Origin: an uncultured Mediterraneibacter sp.
GTDB lineage: Bacteria > Bacillota > Clostridia > Lachnospirales > Lachnospiraceae
Assembly (NCBI GenBank): GCA_944376695.1
Contig: CALWDM010000010.1
Location: 1-52,391 of the forward strand
Reading direction: 5' to 3'
Length of the DNA: 52,391 nucleotides
Of this stretch, positions 17,265-26,609 are shown in pieces (position 1 is the first letter of the stretch; every line of letters begins with the position of its first letter). The position numbers and the translations under genes are program-made. Under the pieces are notes generated by a model that had not been told where the DNA came from, made no database searches, and saw only the letters and a program-made list of their open reading frames with translations.

Positions 17265-17858
17265 ATGAAGTATAAAAATGTAATCTTTGATTTTGGGAAT
17301 GTGATCGGGCAGTTTGACGGAAGATATCTGCTGGAACAGTTCTGCCAGTCCCCGCAGGACTGCGATCTGCTGATACCAGTAATCTATGCGCGGTGGAAAG
17401 AGCTTGATAAAGGAACGATCGGGTATGAGGAATATGTAGAGCATGCCGTATCCGCGGTCCCCGCGCGCCTGGAAGAAACCGTGAGAAAATTTTTCCGCGG
17501 CTGGCCGGAGCTGGTCAGCCCGATCCGGGATACGGCGGAGCTGATCGATGAACTCTGCGGCAGGCGCGTGCCGGTCTACCTGTTGTCGAATGCGCCCACC
17601 TATTTTGCGGAGTGGGCCTCAGGCTGCGAGATGCTCAGAAAATTCACCGGGACCGTATTTTCAGCCCCGCTGAAGATGGCAAAGCCTGATCCTCAGATTT
17701 ACCGCTATCTGTTTGAGACATTTTCCCTGAGACCTGAGGAATGCTTTTTCATCGATGATCTGGAGGAGAATATCCATGCGGGCAGGGCGCTCGGAATGGA
17801 CGGTATTGTATTCAGAGGAAATATTCAGGAAGTAAAAACCGCCCTGGGCATGAAATGA
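17265..17858 (+). CDS. HAD-superfamily (subclass IA) phosphatase
   Basis: 197 residues from the ATG at 17265 (GAGGGAGGG upstream), chosen over the ORF opening at 17223. HAD motif I is VIFDFGNVIG (nucleophile D9, with the second Asp replaced by Gly as in YihX-like members); motif II is LLSNAP near 110; the motif III lysine is in KMAKPDPQIY; motif IV is FFIDDLEENI. A helical cap lies between motifs I and II, as in subclass IA. The substrate is unknown, with sugar phosphates typical. Its last codons form part of a long terminator stem. Confidence 0.8.
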   Translation: MKYKNVIFDFGNVIGQFDGRYLLEQFCQSPQDCDLLIPVIYARWKELDKGTIGYEEYVEHAVSAVPARLEETVRKFFRGWPELVSPIRDTAELIDELCGRRVPVYLLSNAPTYFAEWASGCEMLRKFTGTVFSAPLKMAKPDPQIYRYLFETFSLRPEECFFIDDLEENIHAGRALGMDGIVFRGNIQEVKTALGMK

Positions 17859-17897
17859 CACTGGCCGGCATTTTGCCGGCCGGTGTCATTTCATGCC
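17847..17897. terminator. 24-bp-arm bidirectional terminator hairpin
   Basis: Arms of 24 bases with one G-T pair (17847-17870 and 17874-17897; core ACTGGCCGGCA / TGCCGGCCGGTGT) around a three-base loop. It begins inside the HAD gene, taking in its last two codons and stop, and separates it from a convergent minus-strand gene. Only short T runs follow on either side. Confidence 0.65.
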
Positions 17898-17915
17898 GCT
17901 TTTCCTGCTGCGGCA

Positions 17916-18554
17916 TTATTTTTGATTAAACTTTTCAGCCGCTTTGTCTGCGGCTTCGCTGACTTTATCCGCGGCCTTCTTCGCCATTTCTTCAGCCTTA
18001 TCCGCTGCCCTGTCGATGACGCCGCCTGTCTTATCCGCGGCTTTCTGGGCCATGCTGCCAGCCTTTTTTGCGGCTTCCTCTGCCTTTTCGGCCATGTTTC
18101 CCACCGCGTCTGCAACCTTATCCTTTACGCTGTCGGCATACACCTCAGCCACGTCTTCTCCGGCCGGGACTTCGCAGGCGTCCGCATCACAGACTGTGAC
18201 TTTTTCCCCGCAGTAAGGGCAGTAGGACATTTCCTTTGGTACCTTCCTGCCGCAGCCGGCACACTCGGAGGCTCCCCGGATGCGCGCGATCTTTTTTTCG
18301 TACTCTCCGATCGTGCCCTCCCGGTCGCTGACTGCATCGCAGAGAGTTCTGGCTGCCTCTTCGACCTCTCCTCCTGCTTTATATCGGTCATAGATGGTGC
18401 GGCCCAGTTCGATAAGGTCTGCCGCATTTTCCCTTGCAAGCCCTCTTATCTGTCCTTTGAGTCTCTGGATCTCGATCGCGTCCCCGGCTTTGCTGGTGAC
18501 AGTTTCCGCTGTTTCTCCAAGTCGTTTCCCAAGATCTTCAAAAAAATCTCTCAT
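17916..18554 (-). CDS. zinc-ribbon, long-helix (apolipoprotein-like) protein
   Basis: 212 residues. The N-terminal part (1-90) is helical; a zinc ribbon follows at ~95-120 (CAGCGRKV, CPYCGEKV); the last ~75 residues are Lys/Ala/Glu-rich amphipathic helix with a repeating AAxKAxxxA pattern, as in LEA/YtxH/apolipoprotein-like proteins. I chose the ATG at 18554 because GGGAG lies ten bases upstream; the ATG three codons earlier is only two bases from it. It probably binds membranes or stabilises complexes; the zinc ribbon suggests a regulatory part. It is convergent with the HAD gene. The 18555-18808 gap toward the next gene shows no clear motif. Confidence 0.65.
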   Translation of the reverse strand: MRDFFEDLGKRLGETAETVTSKAGDAIEIQRLKGQIRGLARENAADLIELGRTIYDRYKAGGEVEEAARTLCDAVSDREGTIGEYEKKIARIRGASECAGCGRKVPKEMSYCPYCGEKVTVCDADACEVPAGEDVAEVYADSVKDKVADAVGNMAEKAEEAAKKAGSMAQKAADKTGGVIDRAADKAEEMAKKAADKVSEAADKAAEKFNQK

Positions 18555-18808
18555 CGTTATCATTCTCCCTTCTTCTTCCGCCTGTCCCGGACCTGCGGGA
18601 TATCAGGAATTACCCGGCGTTTTAATCTATAACCATTATACCCCATTGAGCGGCGACTTCAACACATCGCGGAGAAATTTATACTTTTTTAACCGAAAGA
18701 ACCTTTCCGGCGGGGCAGAAGCGCCCGTCCCGCCAGGAGCAGGCTGCCCTGCATACTTCGGACCCGGCGTTCATATCATGGTTATAAATCCTTTCCAGGA
18801 GTTTCTCT

Positions 18809-20515
18809 ATGCCTGATACAGATACATGCCGGGAACAGATCCTGTCTGAAGATTACAGGGATTTCATCGGGAACCATGTGCGCACGCCTTTTTTTGACAG
18901 TATGCTTAGGGAAGAGCGGTGCGAACAGGACGCCGGGTTTGATTACAAGTGTATTTATCTGCCGTCGGAGCTGGCGGACCCGATCAGCCTTGCGAGATAT
19001 TCTTACAATTCCATACCGAAATGCTATGCGCCCCTTGCCATGGAGACGCTGAATCAGGCGGGCATCCTGCCGGTGCAGAATTACCCGACCCTTCAGTTAA
19101 AAGGGCAGGGGGTGCTGATCGGGATCATGGACAGCGGGATCGATTATACAAGCGGGGTGTTCCGCCGGATCGACGGCGCCACGAGGATCCTGTCTGTCTG
19201 GGATCAGACGGTGCAGACCGGCACGCCGCCGGCAGGGTTTGCCTATGGCAGTGAATTTACGGAAGAGATGATCAATGAAGCATTGCAGTCGGAAAATCCG
19301 TTCGAGATCGTCCCGACTGTGGATGAGACCGGACATGGGACCTACGCGGCAAGTCTCGCGGCGGGCTCGGCAGATCCGGGGCAGCAGTTCCTGGGAGCCG
19401 CGCCGGAGGCAGGTATCATTGTGGTAAAGCTGAAGCAGGCGAAACAATATCTCCGGGATTACTACTTCATCCCGGGAGACGCCGTGTGCTATCAGGAGAC
19501 AGATCTTATGCTCGGGCTGAAATACCTGAATGACGTGGCGGATGCTCTGGGCCTTCCCCTGGTCGTGTGCGTCACGGTCGGTTCCAGTATGGGCGGGCAC
19601 ATCGGCACGCTGCCGCTTCCCTTCCTTATCGACGGCTACAGTACGAGGGCAAACCGGATCACCGTGGTCGGCGTGGGGAACGAGGCGGATAAGCGCCATC
19701 ACTATTACAATGAGATCACAGACGAAGAGGATACGAAGACAGTCGAGCTGCGGGTGGGAGAGGGCGTCCCGGGATTTTCTCTGGAGCTCTGGACGGACAT
19801 CCCAAATATCCTCTCGATCTCGATCATATCGCCCTCTGGTGAAAATACCTCCCGGATCCCGTTCCGCGTGGGGGCAAGCGCTGAGCTGGATTTCCTGTTC
19901 GAGCGGACAAAGGTTACCGTAGATTACCGGCTTCTGGTGGAAAAGAGTACGTCAGAACTGGTCTTTTTCCGCTTCAATGCCCCGGCGCCAGGCATCTGGA
20001 AGATCGTGGTGGAGCCGCTGTCTGTAAATGACGGCCAGTTCCATATGTGGCTTCCCCTGACAGAATTCCTGGAGGGCGAAGTCTTTTTCCTGGAGTCAGA
20101 CCCTTATTATACGCTGACAAATCCGGCGAATACAGACAGTCCGGTCGTTGTGGCGTATTATGACGGGGTCAGCGGGGCAGTGGCTCAGGCTTCCGGCAGG
20201 GGGTATACCCGGCTTCAGCGCCGGCGGCCGGACATCGCCGCGCCCGGCGTCAACGTCCCGGGAGCCGTGCCGGGAGGGCGTTTTTCCACGCGCACAGGAT
20301 CCTGCGCCGCGGCCGCCGTCACTGCCGGGGCGGTGGCGCTGATGCTGGAATGGCTCGTGTATATCCAGGAGGTGCCGGGGGTGGATTCCTTTCAGTTAAA
20401 AAGCCTGCTCATCATCGGCGCGTCGCGGCCCCGGACGATGGAGTACCCGAACCGGGAGTGGGGATACGGACAGCTGAACCTGTATAATACGTTTGAGACG
20501 ATGCGGCAGCTCTGA
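18809..20515 (+). CDS. subtilisin-family (S8) protease, Csp-like
   Basis: 568 residues. The catalytic triad can be placed: Asp108 (IMDSGIDY), His176 (ETGHGTYAAS) and Ser498 (TGSCAAAAVTAG). The long insertion between His and Ser (~200-480, with a jelly-roll-like beta region) is typical of the clostridial Csp/germination-protease-like group. The usual GTS before the nucleophile is TGS here. There is no signal peptide, as in other members of this group that act inside cells or spores. AGGAG lies seven bases before the ATG. The role may be in sporulation or peptide processing, but germination proteases proper are usually found with a CspC partner, which is absent here. Confidence 0.85.
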   Translation: MPDTDTCREQILSEDYRDFIGNHVRTPFFDSMLREERCEQDAGFDYKCIYLPSELADPISLARYSYNSIPKCYAPLAMETLNQAGILPVQNYPTLQLKGQGVLIGIMDSGIDYTSGVFRRIDGATRILSVWDQTVQTGTPPAGFAYGSEFTEEMINEALQSENPFEIVPTVDETGHGTYAASLAAGSADPGQQFLGAAPEAGIIVVKLKQAKQYLRDYYFIPGDAVCYQETDLMLGLKYLNDVADALGLPLVVCVTVGSSMGGHIGTLPLPFLIDGYSTRANRITVVGVGNEADKRHHYYNEITDEEDTKTVELRVGEGVPGFSLELWTDIPNILSISIISPSGENTSRIPFRVGASAELDFLFERTKVTVDYRLLVEKSTSELVFFRFNAPAPGIWKIVVEPLSVNDGQFHMWLPLTEFLEGEVFFLESDPYYTLTNPANTDSPVVVAYYDGVSGAVAQASGRGYTRLQRRRPDIAAPGVNVPGAVPGGRFSTRTGSCAAAAVTAGAVALMLEWLVYIQEVPGVDSFQLKSLLIIGASRPRTMEYPNREWGYGQLNLYNTFETMRQL

Positions 20516-20542
20516 GGGGGCTGCCGCAGAGTTTATATACAG

Positions 20543-20571
20543 TTGACAGGATACGGGATCTCAGGCAGAAT
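20543..20571 (+). promoter_or_regulatory. promoter upstream of ECF sigma gene
   Basis: TTGACA, 17 bp, CAGAAT, in the 221-bp gap before the sigma gene. It is a housekeeping-type promoter, giving a leader of about 165 bases in which I see no clear structure. Confidence 0.6.
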
Positions 20572-20736
20572 GTGTGTGCGGAGGAAGTATCCGGGGTTAC
20601 GGGAACAGATTTTGGAAAAAACAGTACGATCTGTGCAACAATCTGCCGCCCGGATGACTCTTATAGATAACGAGCAGGACAGGGAGAGCTGTCGGACAGT
20701 TTTGTCTGTGGTACAGAAAGGAGAGGAGGGGCGCGG

Positions 20737-21270
20737 ATGTACGATTATGAGAACAGCCCGGAACCGGACCTGATCCGGCGGGCAAAGCGGGGAGATATCA
20801 GGGCGTTTTCCCAGCTATACGCGAGGATCTACAGAGAGCTGTACAGATTTGCCCTGTATATGACAGGACATACGCAGGACGCAGAGGACGCGGTCAGTGA
20901 GGCGGTCCTTTCTGCCTGGGAAAATCTGTCCGGTCTGCGGAAGGACGCTTCGTTCAGGAGCTGGATGTTTACGATCCTGAATAACTGCTGCAAGAAGATG
21001 CTGCGCAGAGGAAGGAGGGAAGCGGCCCTGCCGGAGGGCGGCGCTCATGACCGGATCGGGGAGAATGCCTATGAGCCGGATTATGCCCAGTGGCATGACG
21101 TGCGCAGAGCGTTCGGCGAGCTGGATGAGGAGGAGCGGATGATTGTGGCGTTTTCTGTGTTCGGGGGATACCGCAGCGAGGAGATCGCTCAGATGCTGGA
21201 CAGGAATGCAGCGACCGTGAGGTCGCGCAAGAGCCGGGCGCTGGAGAAGATGCGGAGCGCCCTGAACTGA
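20737..21270 (+). CDS. ECF RNA polymerase sigma factor
   Basis: 177 residues. Region 2 is at 25-80 (DAEDAVSEAVLSAWENL, FRSWMFTILNNCCKKMLRR, the -10-binding part) and region 4 at 120-175 (LDEEERMIVAFSVFGGYRSEEIAQMLDRNAATVRSRKSRALEKMRSAL, a helix-turn-helix that reads the -35). It lacks region 1.1/3, as group 4 sigmas do. AGGAG lies within 15 bases of the ATG. The gene downstream has an N-terminal cytoplasmic segment, one membrane helix and a large extracellular domain, the layout of an anti-sigma partner, so it may be the sensor. Confidence 0.9.
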   Translation: MYDYENSPEPDLIRRAKRGDIRAFSQLYARIYRELYRFALYMTGHTQDAEDAVSEAVLSAWENLSGLRKDASFRSWMFTILNNCCKKMLRRGRREAALPEGGAHDRIGENAYEPDYAQWHDVRRAFGELDEEERMIVAFSVFGGYRSEEIAQMLDRNAATVRSRKSRALEKMRSALN

Positions 21271-21280
21271 ATCAGGACTG

Positions 21281-21368
21281 CGGATCAGAGACGTAGATCG
21301 GGAATATGGTCAGGAATGTGGTTCAGAGACGCGGATCAGGAATGTGGATCAGGAACATGGATCAGAAA
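21281..21368. repeat. short degenerate tandem repeat between sigma and propeller genes
   Basis: Units of 11-13 bp based on GGATCAGGAAYRTGG recur about six times (for example at 21332, 21345 and 21357), with a larger repeat of TTCAGAGACG elements. It lies in the 129-bp gap between two probably cotranscribed genes. Confidence 0.55.
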
Positions 21369-21399
21369 GGGATATAAGGCCGCAGGAGGTGGACAAGTT

Positions 21400-23478
21400 A
21401 TGGAAGATAATAAAAGAACAGACACAGTGGGAAATGATCCCATGGAAGACAAACTGCGCGAGCTCACGGAGGATACGCAGGTACCGGCTTCTTTAGAGCC
21501 GGAGCAGATAGAAAAGATGCTGCTGAAAAAGAAAAAGGAAAAAACAGCAAAATACCGCAGGAAATACGCGGGGATCGCAGCCGCGGCGTGTCTCTGCCTG
21601 GCGCTGGGAGCGGCGGCGGCGATCGTCGGACAGAGAGGAGACGGCAGCAGTTCCGGGGCCGGAGCCGGTGCGGAAACTGCGTCAGAGGCAGGAAATGCCG
21701 GAAAGACAGCGGAAGGTGAAACAACAGAGTCAGAAATAAAGATCGCAACCGCCGCGGATTATGACCAGATCTATGATTACATCCAGGCGGAGCTGAAGTA
21801 TCAGGAAAAGCAGGCAGAAAAGCAGGCCGGGATGTACAGCGACGGGACTGCTTCCGGCGTCGAAGAGATCGCTTCAGCGGACAGCGCGGCGATGGAAAGC
21901 GGTTCAGCGCAAAATGCGGCGGCGCACAGCGGAGCAGACGGCGGCACGTCAGGCGGAGGATATTCGGATACCAATGTCAGAGAAGAGAGCGTCGGCGAGG
22001 CGGACGTGGTGAAGACGGACGGAAGCCGTCTGTATGTCATGAGCGGGAACCGGGTGGAGATCGTAGATATCGCATCAGAGGAGATGGAAGAGCTCGCCGC
22101 GGTAACTGTGGCTCCCGACAGTTATATGAGGGAGCTGTATGTGGAGGGCAGCCGCATGGCAGTATTTTACACACAGAGCAAATATACGCAGGAGGGCGGG
22201 ATCGAGGTGCGCTCCAGAGAATTTGCATGTACGGATGTATATGATATCAGTGACCCGTCCGCCCCTGTGAAGCTGAATACATTCTCCCAGAGCGGAGTCT
22301 ATAATACGATGCGGGTGAAGGACGGATACGCTTATGTCATCAGCAGCTTTTATGCGGATACAGCGTCGCCCCGGTCTGATGTGGGCGCTTATGTGCCGTC
22401 AGTACAGGGCGGTACTCTGGAGGCGGACCGGATCCTCATGCCAGAGCAGGAGATGGGAAGCGAGTACACAGTGATCACGGCATTTTCCCTCGCGGACCCG
22501 CAGGAACAGACAGACAGTAAGGCAGTGTTCGGCAGCGCCGGGCTGTGCTATGTCAGCGGCGAAAACATTTATGTGACAGAAACCTGTTATGATACGGATG
22601 ATACGGGCATCGCCAGGACTGCGGTACGGAAAGTGGCCTATCATGACGGGCAGATGGAGGGCGCGGCCCAGGCAAAGGTGGACGGGATGCTGAACGATTC
22701 CTTCAGCATTGACGAATACAACGGGTACCTCAGACTCGTGACTACGATCACATCGGACAATGGCGTGATGCCCGTCAGCGGGGGCTCCTCTGCTGCGGAA
22801 CCCGACAGCAGCAATGCGCTGTATGTGCTGGACGGGGAGCTTCAGATCACCGGTGAGATCCGGGATCTGGCTCCGGGCGAGACAGTGTATTCCGCGCGGC
22901 TTATGGGAGACACAGGATACTTTGTTACATTCCGCCAGGTGGATCCGCTGTTCTCCGTGGACCTCTCGGACCCGGCGTCCCCGCAGATCATCGGGGAGCT
23001 GAAGATACCGGGATTTTCGGAATACCTTCATCCTTACGGCGAAGGGCTTCTGCTCGGGATCGGGATGGATGTGGATGAGGAAGGTGTGACCACGGAAGGA
23101 GTCAAGCTGTCCATGTTTGATATTTCTGACCCTGGGAATGTCACAGAAGCGTCTGTCTATGTCATGGAAGACATGTACGGAACAGATGCGGCGTATGATT
23201 ATAGAGCAGTCTTCGCGGACGTGGAGAAAAACCTGTTCGGATTCCGCGCGTACGGCGGAACCGGTGATGTGTATGCGGTATTTTCCTACGACGCGGCAGA
23301 GGGGTTCCGGGAAGTGTTCTCCAGGGAACTGACGCATGGCGGCGATGCGCGCGGCCTGTACGCGGGAGAAAGATTTTATCTGGTTGTCGGAAATACAGTG
23401 GAATCCTATACTCTCTCCGGATTTGAAAAGATCGATGATATCGTGCTGGGGAGCATAGAGCCTCTGGCAGCAGATTAA
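21400..23478 (+). CDS. membrane-anchored beta-propeller protein, possible anti-sigma
   Basis: 692 residues from the ATG at 21400 (GCAGGAGGTGG upstream). Residues 1-50 are cytoplasmic and charged (EDKLRELTEDTQVPASLEPEQIEKML, then KKKKEK); 57-77 is a membrane helix; 80-190 is a Ser/Ala/Gly-rich extracellular linker; from about 200 on a beta-propeller made of repeats with the VYDISDPSAPV / DLSDPASPQIIGELK / FDISDPGN signature of the clostridial secreted beta-propeller family (PF09826 by recall). Its position after an ECF sigma gene suggests sensing or anti-sigma function; the short N-terminal segment would hold the sigma. It converges with the YfhO gene and the two stops share four bases (TTAA, 23475-23478). 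Confidence 0.8.
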   Translation: MEDNKRTDTVGNDPMEDKLRELTEDTQVPASLEPEQIEKMLLKKKKEKTAKYRRKYAGIAAAACLCLALGAAAAIVGQRGDGSSSGAGAGAETASEAGNAGKTAEGETTESEIKIATAADYDQIYDYIQAELKYQEKQAEKQAGMYSDGTASGVEEIASADSAAMESGSAQNAAAHSGADGGTSGGGYSDTNVREESVGEADVVKTDGSRLYVMSGNRVEIVDIASEEMEELAAVTVAPDSYMRELYVEGSRMAVFYTQSKYTQEGGIEVRSREFACTDVYDISDPSAPVKLNTFSQSGVYNTMRVKDGYAYVISSFYADTASPRSDVGAYVPSVQGGTLEADRILMPEQEMGSEYTVITAFSLADPQEQTDSKAVFGSAGLCYVSGENIYVTETCYDTDDTGIARTAVRKVAYHDGQMEGAAQAKVDGMLNDSFSIDEYNGYLRLVTTITSDNGVMPVSGGSSAAEPDSSNALYVLDGELQITGEIRDLAPGETVYSARLMGDTGYFVTFRQVDPLFSVDLSDPASPQIIGELKIPGFSEYLHPYGEGLLLGIGMDVDEEGVTTEGVKLSMFDISDPGNVTEASVYVMEDMYGTDAAYDYRAVFADVEKNLFGFRAYGGTGDVYAVFSYDAAEGFREVFSRELTHGGDARGLYAGERFYLVVGNTVESYTLSGFEKIDDIVLGSIEPLAAD

Positions 23479-26201
23479 CCGTTCTGTTCAGAATCCGCCC
23501 TCTTTTTTACAATAATTACATATCCGGCCGCGGCTGCCAGGCTGATGAAGATGCCGGTGTTTTTTCCGGGCGGCGAGAAGCGAATCTCGATATGATGTTC
23601 TCCCTCGGGCAGGAAGGCTCCGGCAAAGGCTTCGTTTACGGTAAGGATCTCCGCTGGACGTCCGTCGATCAGGATCTCCAGGCCGTTCTGCACAGGGATA
23701 GATGTGGCAAGGTATCCATCCTCGTCTGCGGCGGCAGTGCCGGACAAGACGGTGAACGGATGCCCGATGCCTGTGCTGCTGTCAGTACTGTCATCAGAAA
23801 GAGCGACCGGCGTGAAGCTTTTTTCATCCAGCAGATCCTGGTCATAGAGATGCCACTGGATGTCAGATATTTCATATTTTCCTTTTGAGAGGGTGACTGA
23901 CAGGTCCGTGATCCCTTCTCCGGCATCGGAAGAAAACTGGTAGTGGAAGCAGCGGTTCCCGTTGGGGTATGGGGCAAAAGCGCCGGACAGCTTATTGCGT
24001 ATCCCGTTGATATCGATGACAATAGGATCCCATGCCTTGTTTTTCACCTGGAAGCTGAGCAGCAGGATCCTGCCGGGCTGTGGGTTGTTGATGTGCAGGT
24101 CCAGGGTACGGGATTTCTCTGCGGAGATATCATAAGTATTTCCGTTTTTGACGGCGGTAAGTCCGTCTGGCAGCGGACCTGCGGTAAGCTCCGGGGTATA
24201 TGGTTCCATGCGGCTCTCAAATGTATCCAATCCTCCGGGATAGTCTGCCCCGGAGCGGTCTGCCGCAGAGTGGTCTGATCCAGAGCAGTCTAATCCAGAG
24301 TGGCCTGTCCCTGACACATCCGCCTGAGAGAGATCCACCACGGTCTTTCTGGCGAGCATATCCAGCTTTTCCAGGGCGCCTGCCTTTTCAAAAAGGTCCT
24401 GCGTGATGATGTCCGATGTGAAATAAGCTCGGGGGAGGACATTGTCATTTTCCACCAGGACCGTGTCCCCGGACTTCTGCATGACCTCATATCCCGCGGG
24501 GACTGCATCTGCCGATGTCTCCAGATAGCGGACGCCGAGCAGGTACAGCATGAATGGATTATCAGAGGTCAGGATCGCCACGCGGTTATTGATCCGTACA
24601 GGAGTCATCAGCGTATCATAGTACAGACTGGAATATTCCTGCGAAGTCACTGAAGAATACATTGTACTCCGGGACATTTCTGCCTTTGTAAGCCTGTTTG
24701 CATTTATAAGCGGGCTGAACATGTTGTCAAAGTGATAGAGCGGGTCCATATCGGCTGCCTCTGCTTCTTCTGATGGAAAGCCCGGGGAAGTGTCTGAGCG
24801 TTTGACCCAGTCCTCTGTGCCGGCAGTGGTGAGGTACATCCCGACAGGAGACAGGAGAAGCAGGGGCACAGCGAAAAAGAGTATGGCCGGTTTTCCGGCA
24901 ATATGCCGCCATGCCGTGCGGATTTTCCATGTCTTTTTCGCGCATCCGCCCTGGCTGCGGGTTCTGGATATGCAGGCTCTGGATAAAAGTACAATCAGAA
25001 AAAGGATTACTGTTTCGGCCAGGATCCAGGGGAATTGTTCCTGGCTGAACCAGAACAGCCCCACCGGGAGGATCACCGCAAAAGGATAGAGCGGAAGCGG
25101 GCGGGGATCCTGGCCCTCATCCCCGGCTGCGGCTGTGCCGCTCTGGCCTGTGGCTGCATAGTTTCCGGCTGCCTGCAGAGCCGGGAGAACAGGCTCCTTC
25201 AGATATCTGACGCAGAGCAGGATGATCAGGGGCAGGAACGGGATCAGGATCTTCGGGCGCGCGTAGAGGGTACCGTTTAGCAGCCACGAAAATACGCCGA
25301 AGGCCCCGAACAGCAGGAAAAGGATGCTGTCTCTGCGGAATTTCTTCAGGGAAAGTCCTGCCAGTATTGTATAAAGGCAGAGGAAGGTCACACCCATCCC
25401 GTACTCATTGAACAACAGGTTATTCAGCACCGGGTTAGGGGCGAACAGTTCCAGAAGGGTCAGCAGGGACATCTTACTGCCGCTCCTGCCGTGTTCCAGG
25501 AGGACAAGCGCGGTAGGGAGCAGCAGGGCGGCGGACAGCGCGGCTCCGATCAGTGCGCAGGGAATATATTTTTTCAAAAAAGAATCCTTCCAGAACGAGT
25601 TCCCTTCCTGGCGGTACCAGTACCAGCCCACAGCGGCAAAAGCGGAGATCGCAAAGTAAAAGCTGCTGAGGCAGATCAGGCAAAGACAGAGGGGCAGCCA
25701 CCGTATCTTTTTCTTTCTCACGCACAGAAATGCGCAGAGCAGAAACGGCAGATAATTGACAAACATGACCTGCCGGTGCATGTGGAACATACATCCCGCT
25801 GTCATAAAAAGAACGCTTCCCGTAAAAGAAAGGACAGGCGAGATATCTTCGCTCCGCAGCCAGACATAGCACAGAAGGACAGATCCCAGGTATACAGCCA
25901 GCATGTAACAAATAAGGATATAAAGCACAGGCACCTGCGGCAGCAGGCAGCCGATCAGGATATCCGGACGCAGGAAGCCATAGTAGGAAAACTGATAACC
26001 ATTGCTGCCCCCGCCGAGCTCAATCCAGGACGGGAGGAGCGTATGCTGTTCCAGGCAGGCGTCCCGTATCGTCCCGGCAAGAGATACGTGCTGGCTGAGC
26101 CAGTCTGTATGGGAGCCGAAGACAGCGCCCTCCGGTACGGTCAGGAGGATCAATATAAAAAAGAGAAAGATGAGGGATAAAGGGTATGTCCATTTCTTCA
26201 T
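23475..26201 (-). CDS. YfhO-family polytopic membrane protein
   Basis: 908 residues. An N-terminal membrane half with about 12-13 segments (DWLSQHVSLAGTIRDACLEQ loop, GGGSNGYQFSYYG, HMHRQVMFVNYLPFLL) matches YfhO-type GT-C-like glycosyltransferases; Bacillus and Listeria YfhO proteins decorate lipoteichoic acid. The C-terminal half (~520-880) is an extracellular beta-rich domain and the protein ends with one more helix before KKRADSEQNG. A low-complexity run of Ser/Gly/Asp/His codons (SGTGHSGLDCSGSDHSAADR, 24237-24315) interrupts the extracellular part. A GAAAGGAG lies upstream of the ATG. It is a single gene, not in an operon, with a 1.1-kb gap behind its start. Confidence 0.85.
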   Translation of the reverse strand: MKKWTYPLSLIFLFFILILLTVPEGAVFGSHTDWLSQHVSLAGTIRDACLEQHTLLPSWIELGGGSNGYQFSYYGFLRPDILIGCLLPQVPVLYILICYMLAVYLGSVLLCYVWLRSEDISPVLSFTGSVLFMTAGCMFHMHRQVMFVNYLPFLLCAFLCVRKKKIRWLPLCLCLICLSSFYFAISAFAAVGWYWYRQEGNSFWKDSFLKKYIPCALIGAALSAALLLPTALVLLEHGRSGSKMSLLTLLELFAPNPVLNNLLFNEYGMGVTFLCLYTILAGLSLKKFRRDSILFLLFGAFGVFSWLLNGTLYARPKILIPFLPLIILLCVRYLKEPVLPALQAAGNYAATGQSGTAAAGDEGQDPRPLPLYPFAVILPVGLFWFSQEQFPWILAETVILFLIVLLSRACISRTRSQGGCAKKTWKIRTAWRHIAGKPAILFFAVPLLLLSPVGMYLTTAGTEDWVKRSDTSPGFPSEEAEAADMDPLYHFDNMFSPLINANRLTKAEMSRSTMYSSVTSQEYSSLYYDTLMTPVRINNRVAILTSDNPFMLYLLGVRYLETSADAVPAGYEVMQKSGDTVLVENDNVLPRAYFTSDIITQDLFEKAGALEKLDMLARKTVVDLSQADVSGTGHSGLDCSGSDHSAADRSGADYPGGLDTFESRMEPYTPELTAGPLPDGLTAVKNGNTYDISAEKSRTLDLHINNPQPGRILLLSFQVKNKAWDPIVIDINGIRNKLSGAFAPYPNGNRCFHYQFSSDAGEGITDLSVTLSKGKYEISDIQWHLYDQDLLDEKSFTPVALSDDSTDSSTGIGHPFTVLSGTAAADEDGYLATSIPVQNGLEILIDGRPAEILTVNEAFAGAFLPEGEHHIEIRFSPPGKNTGIFISLAAAAGYVIIVKKRADSEQNG

Positions 26202-26454
26202 GAAAATCTGCTCCTTTCGACGGATATTAGGATAGTGCAGATTCCTTAAAAAATACCCGAAGAGAATCTAAAGATTTCTTAAGAAGGTATTCATGCACGA
26301 GCGGTTATGTCAGAATAGTCATGCAATATTAAGCTGCTTCCATAAATATAGTGTTCGCCCTTTGTGAGTTCCACAAGGAAGAGGATAAATAATCAGAAAA
26401 TTCATATAATTATAAAAAATAATAAATTTATTTAAAATAAATTTTAAAAATGCG

Positions 26455-26484
26455 TTGACAAATTATAACTCGAGTGATATTATA
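26455..26484 (+). promoter_or_regulatory. sigma-A promoter of decayed small gene
   Basis: TTGACA (26455-26460), 18 bp, TATTAT (26479-26484), inside a very A+T-rich stretch. It lies 126 bases before the ATG of the degenerate ORF at 26610. Confidence 0.65.
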
Positions 26485-26609
26485 AAACCATCCAAAAGAG
26501 ATACAGAAAATAAAATCTCAAAAGGATATTTATCTAAGAGAACATTGATTGAAATCTCAGTCAGATGTTCGATTAGGTTAAAAAGAAAAGCAGCAGGAGG
26601 TAAGTCCCA

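Noticed and set aside
18394-18816. 140-codon ORF between the zinc-ribbon gene and the subtilase
   Set aside because: Mostly antisense to the zinc-ribbon gene's start; no RBS or family features.
20543-20773. 76-codon ORF overlapping the sigma factor start
   Set aside because: It begins inside the -35 box of a promoter and overlaps the sigma gene out of frame, with no motif.
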